Of a DNA stretch of 64,000 bases, positions 44,131 to 57,059 are shown in pieces. Position 1 is the stretch's first letter; each line of letters begins with the position of its first letter. The notes beneath the pieces were generated by a model, which did no database searches, was not told the origin of the DNA, and saw only the letters and a program-made list of their open reading frames with translations. This DNA comes from Macrosoma leucophasiata. Its lineage: Eukaryota > Arthropoda > Insecta > Lepidoptera > Hedylidae. The translations under genes and the position numbers were made by a program. The stretch spans positions 18,740,001 through 18,804,000 of the forward strand of contig JAWQUS010000007.1 of NCBI GenBank assembly GCA_036365455.1. The letters run 5' to 3'.

Positions 44131-45685
44131 ATTGCCAGTAAACGTCTGTCAACCAACCATTATAGCACATACGATATTTTCACATATATATAAAAATATG
44201 TATATGTAAACCTATAGATATAATAAGGTACCGTATTTACAAATAAGGCAAAAAGTGCACATACCTACCTACCTACATCATTTATGCATACTATACACAC
44301 TTAATTTTTTTTATTAAAACCTAAAAAAAGAACTAATAATAATACCTACTAATAATATATTACTTAATAATACGAATACTTCAAACCTTATAATATACTC
44401 ACCTAAATACTAACTAATGACTGTGAATCAGTCTAGCCATCTTTAGTTGTAGCAAGTTACGCTGTTCATTATTCTAATAACATTTTATTCCAAGTAATGA
44501 AGATAAGAGATTAATGAACTTTGACTGTTGTGCATTTTTCAATATATTGACAATGAATAAAAAAACCAAAACAGATCAAGATCAAGAACCAAAAAAATAT
44601 ATATATACCAATAAAATTTATAATAATCAGTTGCATATTATTATTTTATTTTAACTAAGAGGTAAGGAAACCACTCAATCTCGACTCAACCATGAAATAA
44701 ATTGCTAAAATTTACATGTAGCTACCTTAAATATAGCTAACCCTAATACGATTTAGTTTATCAATGAGCAATGAAAACAGTTTGTATTCATTCATAATAG
44801 TAAGTATGCTTTGCAATTAACATCATCGAAAATTTAAAATCTCTCAATAACACATAAGTATCATTAATCAACAAGAATGTTATATAAATAATTATGAATA
44901 CCCATCGAAATATCATTAAGTATTCACAATATAAATGTGGTTACTTGCAAGTATCAGTGAACATAAATATATAGGTCCTGAATAAACCGCGTGATAATTA
45001 ACAGGATGCTTACATACCTAATTCTTACAGAGAAACAACAAAACTTAATTTAATATAAAATATACTCGTAATTTAAATAAATAGTTGAGATAAAGGTGAC
45101 ATAGCATGTTACATATTCAATTACATTTTGTATACGTTAACAACGTTAGTAGTCGTTAATTTATATTGTAAATAATAAGTATTGTAAGTATCACAATGAC
45201 CCCTATGAAATGTTTAAATAATATATATATATATAGTTAATAGACTTGAATAAGTAACATGTCAGTAAATAAAATGTGCTATGTTACATTTCCTATATCC
45301 TGCTTAACATAAATTAAATCTGATCGTGGAAATAAATTATGCCACACTTATAAAAAAATACTGACCGAAATAATTATTTATAGTATTTACTATGTACCTA
45401 CCTATCTAACCGTGTTTAATTTGTTAAGGTCGGACAAAACCATATTATTACATTAATTTGGCGTGCGAGGTAGTCGCCATTTGCCATGTGTATTCGATAG
45501 TAATATTTTAAGATTATAAGGTATACTGATATTTAATAATCCGATAACAGAAATGAGTCAACTCTGTAGTTTATGACTAAACAGGTTAAGCGAAGAGCCT
45601 CGATAAACACCTCATCGTGGAATGATTGATGATAAAAAAGCAGTGATCATTAACATTATGAGGAGGTTTCAGTCTCTCTGAGTTC
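44131..45685. other. AT-rich non-coding stretch
   Basis: Long AT-rich DNA with an (AT)n run near 45221-45235; no gene or recognised repeat. Confidence 0.4.
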
Positions 45686-45808
<123 letters not shown>

Positions 45809-46167
45809 GTGAGTGGGTGCGTAGGTATGTACATAGCATGACGTAGGTACTAAAGCGGTTTTAAAAAAAATATTATTAATTTTGCTATAAAAAAATAGGA
45901 TCAAACATCCTACAAACTTGTGGTTGGAATTTTCCTTGCAAATATAAGTGTCTTTCTTTTGTTGCCTACGACTTTCTTGAGTGCAGTTTTTACAATACAA
46001 ACACTGTATCCAGCCTTCATTCAAGGAGTTTCTGTTGTATTTTTCAAGATAGTTAATGCAAACGCTGTGTTTTTAAGCTTTAACGGCTGATATGCTTTTA
46101 GGTGCCCTTGGTGGTAAGTTAGGTATATTGTTGTAGTTTTTTTTAATATCTTACCTCGGTAATAATA

Positions 46168-46422
46168 TTTTTTAGGTAAAGAAGGTGGCAAATAAGCATG
46201 CAGCTCACAGTTAAGTCATGACTGCAGCCTATAGACGTCTACACAAAAACCAGAGATCAAAATTCAGCTGCGTTGCCACCCTTGAGATCTAGGTTGTTAT
46301 GTCTGTGATAATGATTACTGGGCCTAACCGAAACACGATAGTGCCGAACATTTGGCGGCAGATAGAGGTAGTGCGGTGGTGCCTTCGTCCGCGAGCTCCG
46401 TCACTAGACCTCTACTACCAAT
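46168..46422 (-). mobile_element. Metulj-like SINE with small deletions
   Basis: Tail AGGTAAAGAAGGTGGCAAAT, CATGCAGCTCACAG, CCTAACCGAAACACGATAGT, and head TCACTAGACCTCTACTACCA. Short deletions remove part of the ACATTACCACC and ACACTACC words. Confidence 0.7.
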
Positions 46423-47304
46423 AAAAAAAATTATACGAGTAATCAATTTGTAAAATTGCAGGTATACTTAAAAATGAAAATGAATTGCAAGTTTTAAAAT
46501 TTATTCCCAATTCCGGTGTACAATTTTATTCCTCCTCTATGTGCTAAAACACGAGATTTTATATTTTTAACGTATTTTTTTATTAATAATAATTAATTCC
46601 AACATAATATACTTATGTACTTGTGTATATTGAAGTAAATATAAACAATGCGAATTGAATTAAAACTCCATATCACGGCGATTGCCAATTAAACATATAC
46701 CTAACTGATCATCAGGAAATAGAGGATAGAAAAAGATAACAGGTATGTATCTGAAAATTATCATAATTAAATACCGATACAATATAGATAATACACTAAT
46801 TACGCTATTAATAGTATGAGCCATACCGATATTACCGCCAAGCATTTTGAATTAACGAAACAAATTTGATTAGGCAGCAATAAGCCAGTTCCTGTGATGA
46901 CGATCAAATCTTATCAATTAAGGGGGAGTAAGTAAACTCCGAGTGTCGCCGCGTTATGTAGTTATAGATCCCGTTCCTGATCTTAATTAACCTCATGTGT
47001 TAACCTCGCATAACTATGAGACGCGTGCTTTCCACACCAAGTTAAGACGACTTACTTATTAATAATGGCACGCTATACCACCAATATGTAAATTTATGCT
47101 TAACTCATCCAAGATGGTTTAATTTAGATCATCTATCTTGATAATAGGTATCTCAATGACGATAATTTCATAATGAGGTGGTTGGATAACTAAGGAATTT
47201 TAATGACGAATAATCTATCATACTTGAATGCAGTGATCGCAATTACGTTTTAACATTGTAATTATTAGATATTAATTGTCCGTATTCAGAAGGAAAAAGG
47301 CAAT
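46423..47304. other. Non-coding stretch
   Basis: AT-rich; from 46900 to 47060 somewhat GC-richer with TCTTAATTAACCTCATGTGT, a possible conserved patch. No gene. Confidence 0.3.
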
Positions 47305-47397
47305 GTAACCGGCGAGTCGTGGGTGTTTGCATGTATGATTGAATGCATGCATTTACCTCTGCCTACCCTTTCGGGGATTACAGGCGTGAAGTTACGT
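47305..47397 (+). mobile_element. tRNA-headed SINE (family 1), 3' tail only
   Basis: GTAACCGGCGAGTCGTGGGT, ATTGAATGCATGCATTTACC, TCTGCCTACCCTTTCGGGGA and TTACAGGCGTGAAGTTACGT reproduce the 3' end of the element at 60296. Confidence 0.75.
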
Positions 47398-47459
47398 CTT
47401 CAGAAGGGTTTTACGTAATTGTTCTATCTGAGGTCAGTCAATTCGTCGAACAGATAAGT

Positions 47460-47733
47460 ACTTGTTACTATTTTCTGCACGTATTCAAGCATACATGCAA
47501 ACGGTATACCCCGGTTACGTTTTGGCCCAAATAGCAGGTGGCGAGCCAGTTGACGTCTCCGGGCATACGTAAGTATTACCAAACTCCGAGGAACTACGAA
47601 ACTTACAGAAAATAGACAAATCCCAATAACCAGAGATTTTACACCGTTATCTCTGATAACCCTCGACCCGGGAATCGAACCCAGGTCCCCATCGTAGTAC
47701 AAGTGGTCTGCTGCCACTATGCTAATGAGGCAG
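47460..47733 (-). mobile_element. tRNA-headed SINE (family 1), tail truncated
   Basis: Minus strand: CTGCCTCATTAGCATAGTGG gives the A box and ACCTGGGTTCGATTCCCGGG the B box. TAACGGTGTAAAATCTCTGG, TTGGGATTTGTC and GGCTCGCCACCTGCTATTTG follow. It breaks off near GTATGCTTGAATACGTGC. Together with the tail at 47305 it forms an inverted pair. Confidence 0.75.
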
Positions 47734-49682
47734 TTGTTTTTTAACTGAAAGGTTTAAGAAAGAAAATTAATTTTTTAACCCTAGCTCACTAACCTTATTT
47801 TCGAGTAACGTTATCACTAACCTTTCGTAAATTTTACGACGATCACACAATATATCCCGATGTAATGAGCATGCGTCCGCAATTAGTTTTTGCAGGTGTC
47901 TGGCGATGCGAATTAGGAAGGTATTGAAAACGGGCGGGGTTGCGGGGGTCGGGATCTTACCGAAACACTAAATACGCGAGGTACGCGTCGTCATTTTGAC
48001 GAATGGTTAGTGACACAGGGTTAATGAGAGTAAATATCATGTAATTTTAATGCATCGCCGCTACTGATGGAAATATAGTTATGTTTTAATTGTAAATAAT
48101 TTCATTAAACCTGTTTTTATTTTTGGCAATCATACCTATTATTTAAAAGTTAAAAAGGTGGCCAAGTGAAAGTGATATTTTAGAAACGAATAAAAGGTAA
48201 AGTAAACAAAAGAAGGAATGATTGCAGGAACTAAAGACCAGCTAATATATAAAGTCCCCAAAAGTTCAGAAAATAATTATGTTGTATTGTAGACAAACTT
48301 GTAGCAAACGCAAAAAAGAAACTTTATGCAATCTTAAATCCGAAATCAAAAAATGTTGGCGTACATAAAATATTGTTTAGTCTATTCAACAGACATCATC
48401 CTAAACTAAATGGTTTCCCAATTTTCGTTTTTTAATACCCATATTGACTATTCGATGTAATGTAGTTGCTACGTTAATCCAACATTACATTTTTTAAAAC
48501 TGTAGGTATATGTTTGGCTTCGTACATATTTAAAACAAACTAATTAATGTAATTTGCTTATTTAACCATAATAACATAATTACTCACCTTCATTGTATTT
48601 TTAATTATCCATCCATCCATCCATAGATTAATTAAATTTATTTTTAATGAACTCCAATTAAGGCCATTAAATATATTTAAATTAATATACAAATGATTTA
48701 TAATTGATTTCTATTAAAAAAAAATTATAATTAATTATATAAAGTCAAAACTCAAGACATGCACAATGCATGACGTTAATGGTGTTAAAAATCTACATTT
48801 TTCTCTTGACTCCATCGTCACATCAAATTGATAGCATAGTCAGAAACTAGTCAAGCTACATATTTTTATTTATATTTTTACACAGTTTGTGACCAGTCAT
48901 TTGAAAATTTACAAGAAAAAAACTGCATCAACTCTTATTTTGTGCCTAGGCTAAGAAATCTCTCTATGATCCTCTATCTAAAATCACCATTACTCTTTTC
49001 TGTAATTTCATTTTATTAATTATATATTATTAATTACGTTCTTCACTGGTGTCATTTTTTATAAATAAACATTTTAACTTTTTTCCGTATTTTCCTTGCC
49101 ATTATTATAATCTTATCATATATAATTAGTTGCTTTCCTCACTTGTGACATTTTACAACAAATAATCTGTTAACACGACTTTTATTATCTTTGTATCGAG
49201 GGAGAATTCAGTACTCAGATTTTGTTAGGTTAATTAAGATGATTTTAACTGTTTTCTTTATTACCCTTTAAATATTAATTTCGACATAAGTACCTACTTC
49301 TTTATTACCATCAGACGATCCAACAGAAATGTGTCATAAGCCGCTCATAACCTCTAATATTTTGAAGATAGTTCGACAATGATAGATTTTCGCTGGTTAA
49401 GAAAGGCATTGCGTGCAGCAATCGCAGAGTTGTAGAGTGCTGTCCGTGACCGATTTATACCAGCCTACTTCTAGCGAATAAATCAACGAAAGGAAATTGC
49501 ATTGTTCATTGTTCATCACCCCATTACAACGTAACCAAAAAGACGGTGTACTTGTACATCCTTGCTTTCATAAAACTGAAAACCTGACCTTATGTGACGA
49601 ACAATAGAAAATTGAAAATAGGTTAAGTTCAATGAAAGAACTCTAGGGTATAAATACATTCAACTCTTTATCTAATCTAATT
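47734..49682. other. Non-coding stretch
   Basis: From about 47840 to 48020 GC-richer with CGTCCGCAATTAGTTTTTGC and GGCGATGCGAATTAGG, a candidate conserved element. The remainder is AT-rich, with a CCAT repeat at about 48608. No gene. Confidence 0.3.
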
Positions 49683-49876
49683 TGTAGAGTTAGTGGGCGA
49701 AAGCACCACTTTTCAAGTGATAGTTCACGACCCCGTAATTTCCGGCACCCAGGCATAAGAGCTTAAGTCTCAAGAGTGGCAACAAAACTCTGGTTTTGGT
49801 GTAGATGTTTATAATACTGTAATTAACATCAATGTGAACTGTATCATGTTTGCCACTGCAAGACATAGGAAAAGAA
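49683..49876 (+). mobile_element. Metulj-like SINE, internally deleted
   Basis: TGTAGAGTTAGTGGGCGAAA marks a shortened head; GACCCCGTAATTTCCGGCAC, AACATCAATGTGAACTGTAT and TTTGCCACTGCAAGACATAG complete the 3' half. The core from GTAATGC to TTCCGG is mostly missing. Confidence 0.65.
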
Positions 49877-52189
49877 AGTATATCAAAATGCTTGTCAATA
49901 AATGTTATGAGCGATAGAACGATTTTTGGCAACATGAGATATCTTCTCGAAAATCTGAAACCGTCCTTACAGTTGGTTCTAGCAGAGAGTAATTAGGGTC
50001 TGCATATATACATATACAGGTCCTAATGTGGTAAACAATCAGATCCGGTTCTAGAAACAGGTAAACACCTCGTTCTAGATACTGCCGAGCTTACTATATT
50101 AGTTGGTATTGGTAATATCTCTTTTTAAGGACTTGTAAATACTAGTAGTTAGCACCAAAATACGTTTACCTCTACAAAACTACGATGAACACATACCTTT
50201 CAAAGTAGAAGTGAAAACTTATAATTAAATTCAAATTATACATTATCAACGCAGACTGTTTTATCGAAACATTTACTTAGACTCGTTTTAAATTACCGAA
50301 TGTTTACTATCAACTTGATTTAAACTAAACATTCTCAATAACTTTCCCGCCAACCACTCGCCGATATTTTATTACTTGGCTATTGAACTCAGATGTAAGA
50401 CCCTGTAAATCACAACTGATTAGAGCTCTAAAAGCGGCCCCAGGTGAAGGTCCCATGCGGGAACGTGTTAGTTGGAAATTTCTCAATTTTTATGTGTAAG
50501 TATTATTAGTGGCGCTATTATTATTTGCAGCATCCCTCGCGTGCTGCGGCGCGCCCCACCTGCCCCACTCGAATTAGTAAACAAACGTCTTTACGAGCGG
50601 TTTTACGATCCCCACGATATTTCGGTCTCGCGCACGCTCTTTTACGACATAATGAATTTGTTGATGAACTAGGTATTAGAAAGTTTCGAAATAGACGCGT
50701 CTGGTGACCGCGTCCGTCGCGGTGCCATATCCGATGCTTAATTAACTAATCACCGGGACGTGACTGAAAGCCTTGTTAACTGTATAATTGCATATCAGAT
50801 ATACGTCCCTCTAATGACAACAAACTTTAGGCCCGCTTAACGTTAATTGTGATAACGGGATCGGCCCGATCATTACAAATGTTCGGTATTCGGCTATTGA
50901 AACATTGGGTCCATAAATCGTTTTGTGAAACGATCCGACCGAAGCATTGTTTATCGTCTATGCATTCCCGGCGATGCGTATAAACTGTACCTACCTATGT
51001 GAAGATAACAGTAAAATTGTCGCGAGTTAATTGAATAGAAACTTTGATACAAAGCGTATAAATCTCTTTAAAAATCAAATATTTACGGGGACACTGCCGA
51101 ATGCCGCGAGTGATAGTGTGAAGGCGGTCGTTAATAAGTAGCGAGCGAAGTTGTCGGGCCTCTAAATTGCCTCCTCCACAGGTCACAACTTTTAATGAGG
51201 CGAAATTCCCCGTCCGACTCGATTCGACGTCGACGTCGCCTTAACGCAACCTGTTCGTTAGCACAAAAACGGGCCACGCTAACGCGCGATTAGAATACGC
51301 CCCCGCTGCCTGAGACACACCGAGCTCCCGTCACGCGACTTTTTTTAATTAAACGTTTGTAGACTACTCGCCTCACAACGACCGCTGTTGTCTACTTAAC
51401 CGGGAAATAAGAGAGAGCACATTTTATTTCGAACGGGTGTATGTAGTCGCCTCGTGTCTCGCACTAGTATACTTCACCGGACATTTGGCGCTCGCAAAAT
51501 GATCTCAACCTAAATAAATTTCTGCCAAAGGTGTACCACTGTAGGTCACATCCTAGGTTTAGGGCGTTGCTGAAAAGCGAGAGCTGAGGGTTCATAAGCA
51601 ACTGTCGAAGGAAGACCGTATATCCCATGGGTTTGAACCTCGGCTTATGACGTTGCTGGAGAGGATAACACATATTACGAGTATATACGATTAGCGGGGT
51701 ACAACTGTCGCTCCAGGTATCATTGGGTCCGCCACGCGTCAAAGCGCTGTTATCGTTTTAGTGATACGATAATTATGTATTCAGTAATAATAATAATACT
51801 GATAACATTCAGTAGCCGATAACGAACATGAGGACACCTGATATTTTTTAATCTATTTTATAACATATGTGCAGGTCCTCAGTGGAGTATTTTGCAGTTA
51901 AAATAGTTTTAACTACATAAAGATAATTTTGAATGATAATTAGTTAAATGTATGTTTTTATTACGAAACGCTTCGTTAATTTGATAATGTTAATGCAAAG
52001 TCTTAGATACGTAGGTATTATAAAACTGAATATCTACTTAACGATTTTTTTTATTTAAGTCTAAAGTTCAACTTTCTTCGCATAAAATTTACATTAGGTA
52101 TGTGTTTGTTTTTAGTAGCAGCAGTATTTCTTCTTTTAGATGAAAATTTTACATGATATATAAAAAATAATTTAATTATAGTATGGGCA
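49877..52189. promoter_or_regulatory. Non-coding, with candidate enhancer islands
   Basis: Islands at about 50430-50720, 50740-50990 and 51100-51480 are GC-richer with CCACTCGAATTAGTAAACAA, CTTAATTAACTAATCACCG and TTTTTTAATTAAACGTTTGT. The words AAGTAGCGAGCGA, TTTTTAATTAAACG and CCGCTGTTGTC reappear, in different order, at 61.9-62.1 kb. Frames over the islands have no domains. Confidence 0.3.
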
Positions 52190-52320
52190 TTGTACCATTT
52201 TTCTTGCTAGGCTATTTATTACGATAGAATTTTACTCAAAGTGTTGCTAATCTCACTTTGTCTCTTTCTATCTTACGCAATGTATCAAAAACGTATCTAA
52301 TTCACATTTATGAATAGGTG
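52190..52320. mobile_element. Decayed relative of the 13361 MITE
   Basis: GTGTTGCTAATCTCACTTTG, TCTCTTTCTATC and CATTTATGAATAGG resemble the interior and right end of the MITE at 13361-13510 in the same order. Ends are eroded. Confidence 0.4.
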
Positions 52321-52817
52321 GATAAAAGTTTATGTTAAAATAATATCGAAACCAAACGGGTAATTTTTTTTTAATAATTATAATTTCTAATACTCTAAGA
52401 TCAATCCCAGAAAACCCGGTGTACCAAACACCTAACCCGAAAAGATGGTCCCTCATTTGTGGCGGGCTTTCTCTGTGTTGTTGTCACATTAGCGAATAAC
52501 TGCGAGGCCAACTTTGCCGATACGTTAATGATGTCGACGGGATGTCTATTACGGGGGAAAAAACTCTTTTGTGGTGCGCCGAGACTGTGCCCTTGTCTCA
52601 TTGAAACGACCCACGTGACTTGATCACTGATTTCTTAAGGCCTAGCTTGTTGTCGTTTGCTGGAACGGTATTGATTGTTATTGTTATTTAGGTACGTTAT
52701 TAAGTTTTAGATAAAAAAAAAACATTACTTAAAAGAACCTTCAAATGAATTGTTAAAGGACAACAGTACCTATCTACATCACGGGAAATAGTAAAAAATG
52801 CAGAAATCTTAAAAAGA

Positions 52818-52893
52818 CTAACCTTTCGATCGGATGATCGAAGCCGCGACCTCCGTGTACCAACCAGCTACCACTGGGTTACCGAGGTATCTA
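52818..52893 (-). repeat. tRNA-like SINE head fragment
   Basis: Minus strand ACCTCGGTAACCCAGTGGTA then GC resembles an A box; GTCGCGGCTTCGATCATCCG is a degenerate B-box region. No body is recognisable, so it is a pseudo-tRNA or SINE remnant. Confidence 0.45.
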
Positions 52894-52902
52894 CTATTAC
52901 AA

Positions 52903-53173
52903 CTTTTTTTTTACCTAATGGAAGTAGCAAACAAGCATGCAGTTCACATTGATCCTAAGTGACGACTGCAGCCCACAGACATCCACACGAAGACCAACGT
53001 CAAAATGCAGATGCGTTACCACTCTTGAGGGCTATGGTGTTATGCCTCTGTGCCGGAAATTACAGAGCCGTACATTACCACTACTGCGTGCTGAACACTA
53101 CCATTTAGCGGCAAGTAAATTAAGTAATGCAGTGGTGCCTACGCCCGCGAGCTCCGTCACTGGAGCTCTACCA
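52903..53173 (-). mobile_element. Metulj-like SINE, near full length
   Basis: Tail TTACCTAATGGAAGTAGCAA, CATGCAGTTCACATTGATCC, GCCGGAAATTACAGAGCCGT, head CTCCGTCACTGGAGCTCTAC. The GTGTTCCGGTCAGG core is deleted. A second copy lies 50 bp downstream in the same orientation. Confidence 0.8.
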
Positions 53174-53222
53174 AACTAACAACCAAAACCAAAATAACGA
53201 ACAACTATTAAATTGGTACTAT

Positions 53223-53480
53223 ATTTTTTATTACGTTAATGATAAGTAAAGTAATACTGTAGCCTACAAACATCTACATGAAACCAAAATTTCAATGTAG
53301 ATGCCTTATCACTTCGAAGGCCTAAGATGTTTTTCCTTTGTACCAAAAATTCCAGGGCTGTACATTAACCACCTGATTGGAACACGATAGTGCTAAACAC
53401 TACCATTTAGCGGCAAGCAGATTAAGTAATATGGTGGTGCCAACGCCCGCGGGCTCCGTCACTGGAGCTCTACCAGCGGC
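53223..53480 (-). mobile_element. Metulj-like SINE, tail damaged
   Basis: The tail end lacks GGCAAACAAGCATGCAG, but GTAGCCTACAAACATCTACA, CTGATTGGAACACGATAGTG, ACACTACCATTTAGCGGCAA and CTCCGTCACTGGAGCTCTAC are intact. Same orientation as its neighbour at 52903; a separate insertion or a duplication. Confidence 0.75.
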
Positions 53481-56235
53481 AAAAACTATATTATCTTTCA
53501 GTTTAACTAAAAGCTGCACATTCCCTAAAATGTGTATGTAAACAACAGTTAACCTTTAACCAATGTTTTCTCTACCCGCACAGTCTACGTCGGTTAAGAA
53601 ACTCATTTTTCAACTCCATAAATTATCAGCCGATATCTGGGGCCGTTACCGGTGCCCACGGTAATGAGGTTGTAAACAACGATCTAATTAAACTCCTTAA
53701 TCGCAAAACTCAAACGGTTACCGCTTTTAAAACAAAACCTCGCAATTTTCAGAGCGACCACCGCGTAAATAGCCTTCGTTATATCGGAACAGCGATCGCG
53801 GCTCATTACCTTCTCCCCCCTCCTGCCTAATTAGACACCCTTCCTTCCGCACCCCACTGACCCTCACTGGCCGGATTGTTTTCTAATAATTCCTTTATTT
53901 GTACACGTTTAACTCTCAAATATATCATATAACACGTTAACGGTGTTTTTATTTTGACAACTTAAAATAAAGGTCCTAAGTTGTTTTGTTTTTTGTATTG
54001 GAAGTAGACAACGGACATTGACGAATATTTTCAATAAACTTGTATACTGTTACTTGTATGTATGTGATTTTATCAAGACATCGTTCGTACAAGTAGATTA
54101 ACTAATGAAAACAAGGGAAATTAAAAATAGTGTTAGTATACAGTAGATATACTAGATTGAACTCTACAATAATAGAGAGGCACGACTTTCTATTCATAAA
54201 ATAATGTAAAACACAGATAAACAACTGTAAATATGTTAATTTATTTCGCTTACAGTGTATTTAAATTAATATTTTTACGTATTCATCACAAATGTTATCA
54301 TAGCTTTACTACCTACTTATATATTAAAAATATATGCATCAAGTATTCTTAAAGCGTCCAGCATAAACTAAATCTGTGATTAATTTGAAGAAAATCTAGA
54401 AGTTTAGAATGTCGAACGGAATTAACTTTTGTAAATTTAACCGGTCAATTTCATCTACCTTATAAAAATAAACAACAAGAGGATAAAAAAATTACATCAT
54501 AACCGAGCAGGGATTCAATTTAATAGATTTCCAATTAATTGATTCGCCACGGAAGAAATTCAAATTGGCTCTCATTTCCTGTACCCACCGCGAGAGGGTG
54601 CACGCACAGAGTACAGCACCTGTGAGTGCGCTGCATCCGGCCCGTCCAATTACTGGGCCTTTTACCCTAAATAAAGCGCCCTAACGATCGTTACTGGACA
54701 CCGCACCGCTCCAGTGTGCGTCGAGATTCATTAATGATGTAAATATATGTAGCTACGTTCTGCAAGTGCCTAAACGGGACTTGCTAATTAACCATTCATT
54801 ATTTTAGCTTCAAATAACATCGTTAACCGCCATGGTGCCTAAACGCGCGAGCCTAGCGGCAACTTTCTGCACCGAAATTAATGGACGCATTAAATTCTTT
54901 CGCATCAATTATTCAAGTTAGTCATAGAGCATATATTATGAAAGATGGACTGCGAACCGAGCCCGAGTTCCAGCGCGCACCATTCATCGCAGTCGCGCGC
55001 TCCGACTAACAAGACGCTATTCGCGTGGCAGTCAAAAAACAATCGGAATAATGTCCGGAATCGCATTAGGTTACTGACATCTGGAAAACCAGCGCTACCG
55101 ATTAGATAGAAGCTATGATGCATCGGTATCGAGGCCTTATAATACTACATGGAGGGGTCATTTCGGCGCGCGAAACTGACTCTATAAATGTCGCCAGATC
55201 CGTGATAAGATCTGCGCAAACGACTCGCATCGGCACCCCTTTATTTATTTAATCAGGCTGAGCGACGGACAATGTGCTATTGTAACTTCTGATATATTGT
55301 CCAACGGTGATCTATAGCGGCTCAAAGCTTGTTTAAAGAGACAGTTAAAGCGGTGCGGTGTGTAAATTGTTTGTTTATTATAATGATGCCTCACAACTAT
55401 CATAGCGATATAGAGCGATTAACTTCTCCCATTTGAATACCAATAACCTTTTTAATTGAATCTGTAAATAATGTTTTCATCGGCTTTTACGCCGGTTTCT
55501 ATTCATTAGTTAATTTATTCGCTGCTGGTTTTATTAAATCTTAGGTCCGGTTTTAATTAGCATGAATTTTTATTAATATCTAAAGACGGCATTTGAATAA
55601 CTAATTCATTACGCTAACAACCACACGGTATTTCGAATCGCCGGATTCGAACAATTATACGAGTATATTCATTTATGTTGTATTGCAGCGTCTTCATTAA
55701 AACTTGAAAATTCTCATGTCGAGTACTGCGTCATAAAGTTGAGGTAGTATTAGTAGTTTTAGCATTTAAATGGTAAGAAATGATCAGTATTAGCATAAAA
55801 ACGAGTTCGATGGCTAATCATTGCAGCGTCTAAAATGTTTAATTAAAAAGATTGATGCTTACCGGTAGCGCGGGGCACCAGAAGTACAGTGGAGTTGCAA
55901 ACTTATCTAATTAGTAAGCGGCGCGGGGAGCGGGTGGGTTGGGTCCCGCGGGTTGGGAGGGAGTGGGGCCCGTGGGGCCGGCCCCGGCGGGGGCAATTAG
56001 CGGTGATAGTCGATTAGCTCATCGTGCGAGTGCGGCTTTTGACAAATGTTACGAGTAATAAATTGTTATTATTTATGAATGTTACAGATAATTGGTGTAA
56101 TTAATACTCACGCTCGCGGCCAATTAAATCCGATGTGTTTGACCGTCGCTTATTATTTTAATTAAACTCTGCAATAAAATTGCAAATCATGAGTTAGTAA
56201 TTATGTTGTTGTATCATTGCTATTATTATTTTTAA
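53481..56235. promoter_or_regulatory. Candidate enhancer-island cluster
   Basis: Islands at about 53570-53880, 54530-54870, 54930-55330 and 55850-56110 alternate with AT-rich DNA. Words such as GATCTAATTAAACTCCTTAA, CCTGCCTAATTAGACACCC, TTGCTAATTAACCATTCATT and GGGGGCAATTAGCGGTGA recur. A strongly G-rich block is at about 55915-55995. The minus-strand frame 54905-55123 has no domain. No gene supported. Confidence 0.3.
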
Positions 56236-56253
56236 TTATGAATATCCACGAAT

Positions 56254-56487
56254 GTGGATGGTTGCAGAGGCCCAGGAAGACCAAGGCTGACCTACCATGA
56301 CCAAATAGTTCGAGTTCTGTCTGATGGTGGGATCAAAAGTCTTAGGAATCGGCGTGCATGTATGAAGAGAATGATGAAAGTAGACGAGGCACGAGAGGTT
56401 TGTCAGAACCGGGATGTCTGGCGCTCTACACTCTCTGCCTACCCCGTTAGGGACCTGGCGTGAAGATACATACATACATACATGAAT
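56254..56487 (+). mobile_element. LINE 3' end with ATAC-repeat tail
   Basis: Encodes GRPRLTYHDQIVRVLSDGGI then KSLRNRRACMKRMMKVDEAR, CQNRDVWRSTLSAYPVRDLA and a stop, the end of a LINE ORF of the kind common in Lepidoptera. The stop codon falls in CTGGCGTGA, followed at once by AGATACATACATACATACAT. Only the C-terminal ~70 residues remain, uninterrupted. Confidence 0.65.
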
Positions 56488-56776
56488 ATCCACGTTTATC
56501 TGTTATGAACTTGTATTGTTTACGGTCAACCACATCTTAAAGTTGACACATAATTTGGAATGTTTGGTCGTTTATTGATGGATCAGGTTTATTTGTATAC
56601 ATATTAAGTTACCTCCGTGGCCATTCATATCTAATATTTGATCAGTTTACTTTAGAAGATAGAAGCAGACCTATAAGGTAATTTTACCTATGAGCTGTTT
56701 CTGACTTTTCTTTTATACCTAAGTGTTACAAGTAGAATATACTCTAAATTATTATCTATTTTAATTATATTTATTT

Positions 56777-56827
56777 CTACACTCTGCCTACCCCGTTAGG
56801 GACCTGGCGTGAAGATACATACATACG
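56777..56827 (+). repeat. Solo LINE 3' end
   Basis: CTACACTCTGCCTACCCCGT, TAGGGACCTGGCGTGAAGAT and ACATACATACG repeat the terminal ~50 bases of the element at 56254, without the upstream part. Confidence 0.7.
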
Positions 56828-57059
56828 TATTTATTTATTATGTTCTTAGGTTTTCGCAAGCAATTGATTAAATTTAACTCACAATATCATGCTTAATCCC
56901 TACTCCCTACTAATATTATAAATGTGAAAGTAACTCTGTCTGTCTGTCTGTTTGTCTGTTACCTTTTCACGTCCAACCGAGTGAATCGATTTTGATGAAA
57001 TTTGGTACAGAGATAGAGTTGAGTTTGAGAAATAACATAGGCTACTTTTTGTCTCCTTT

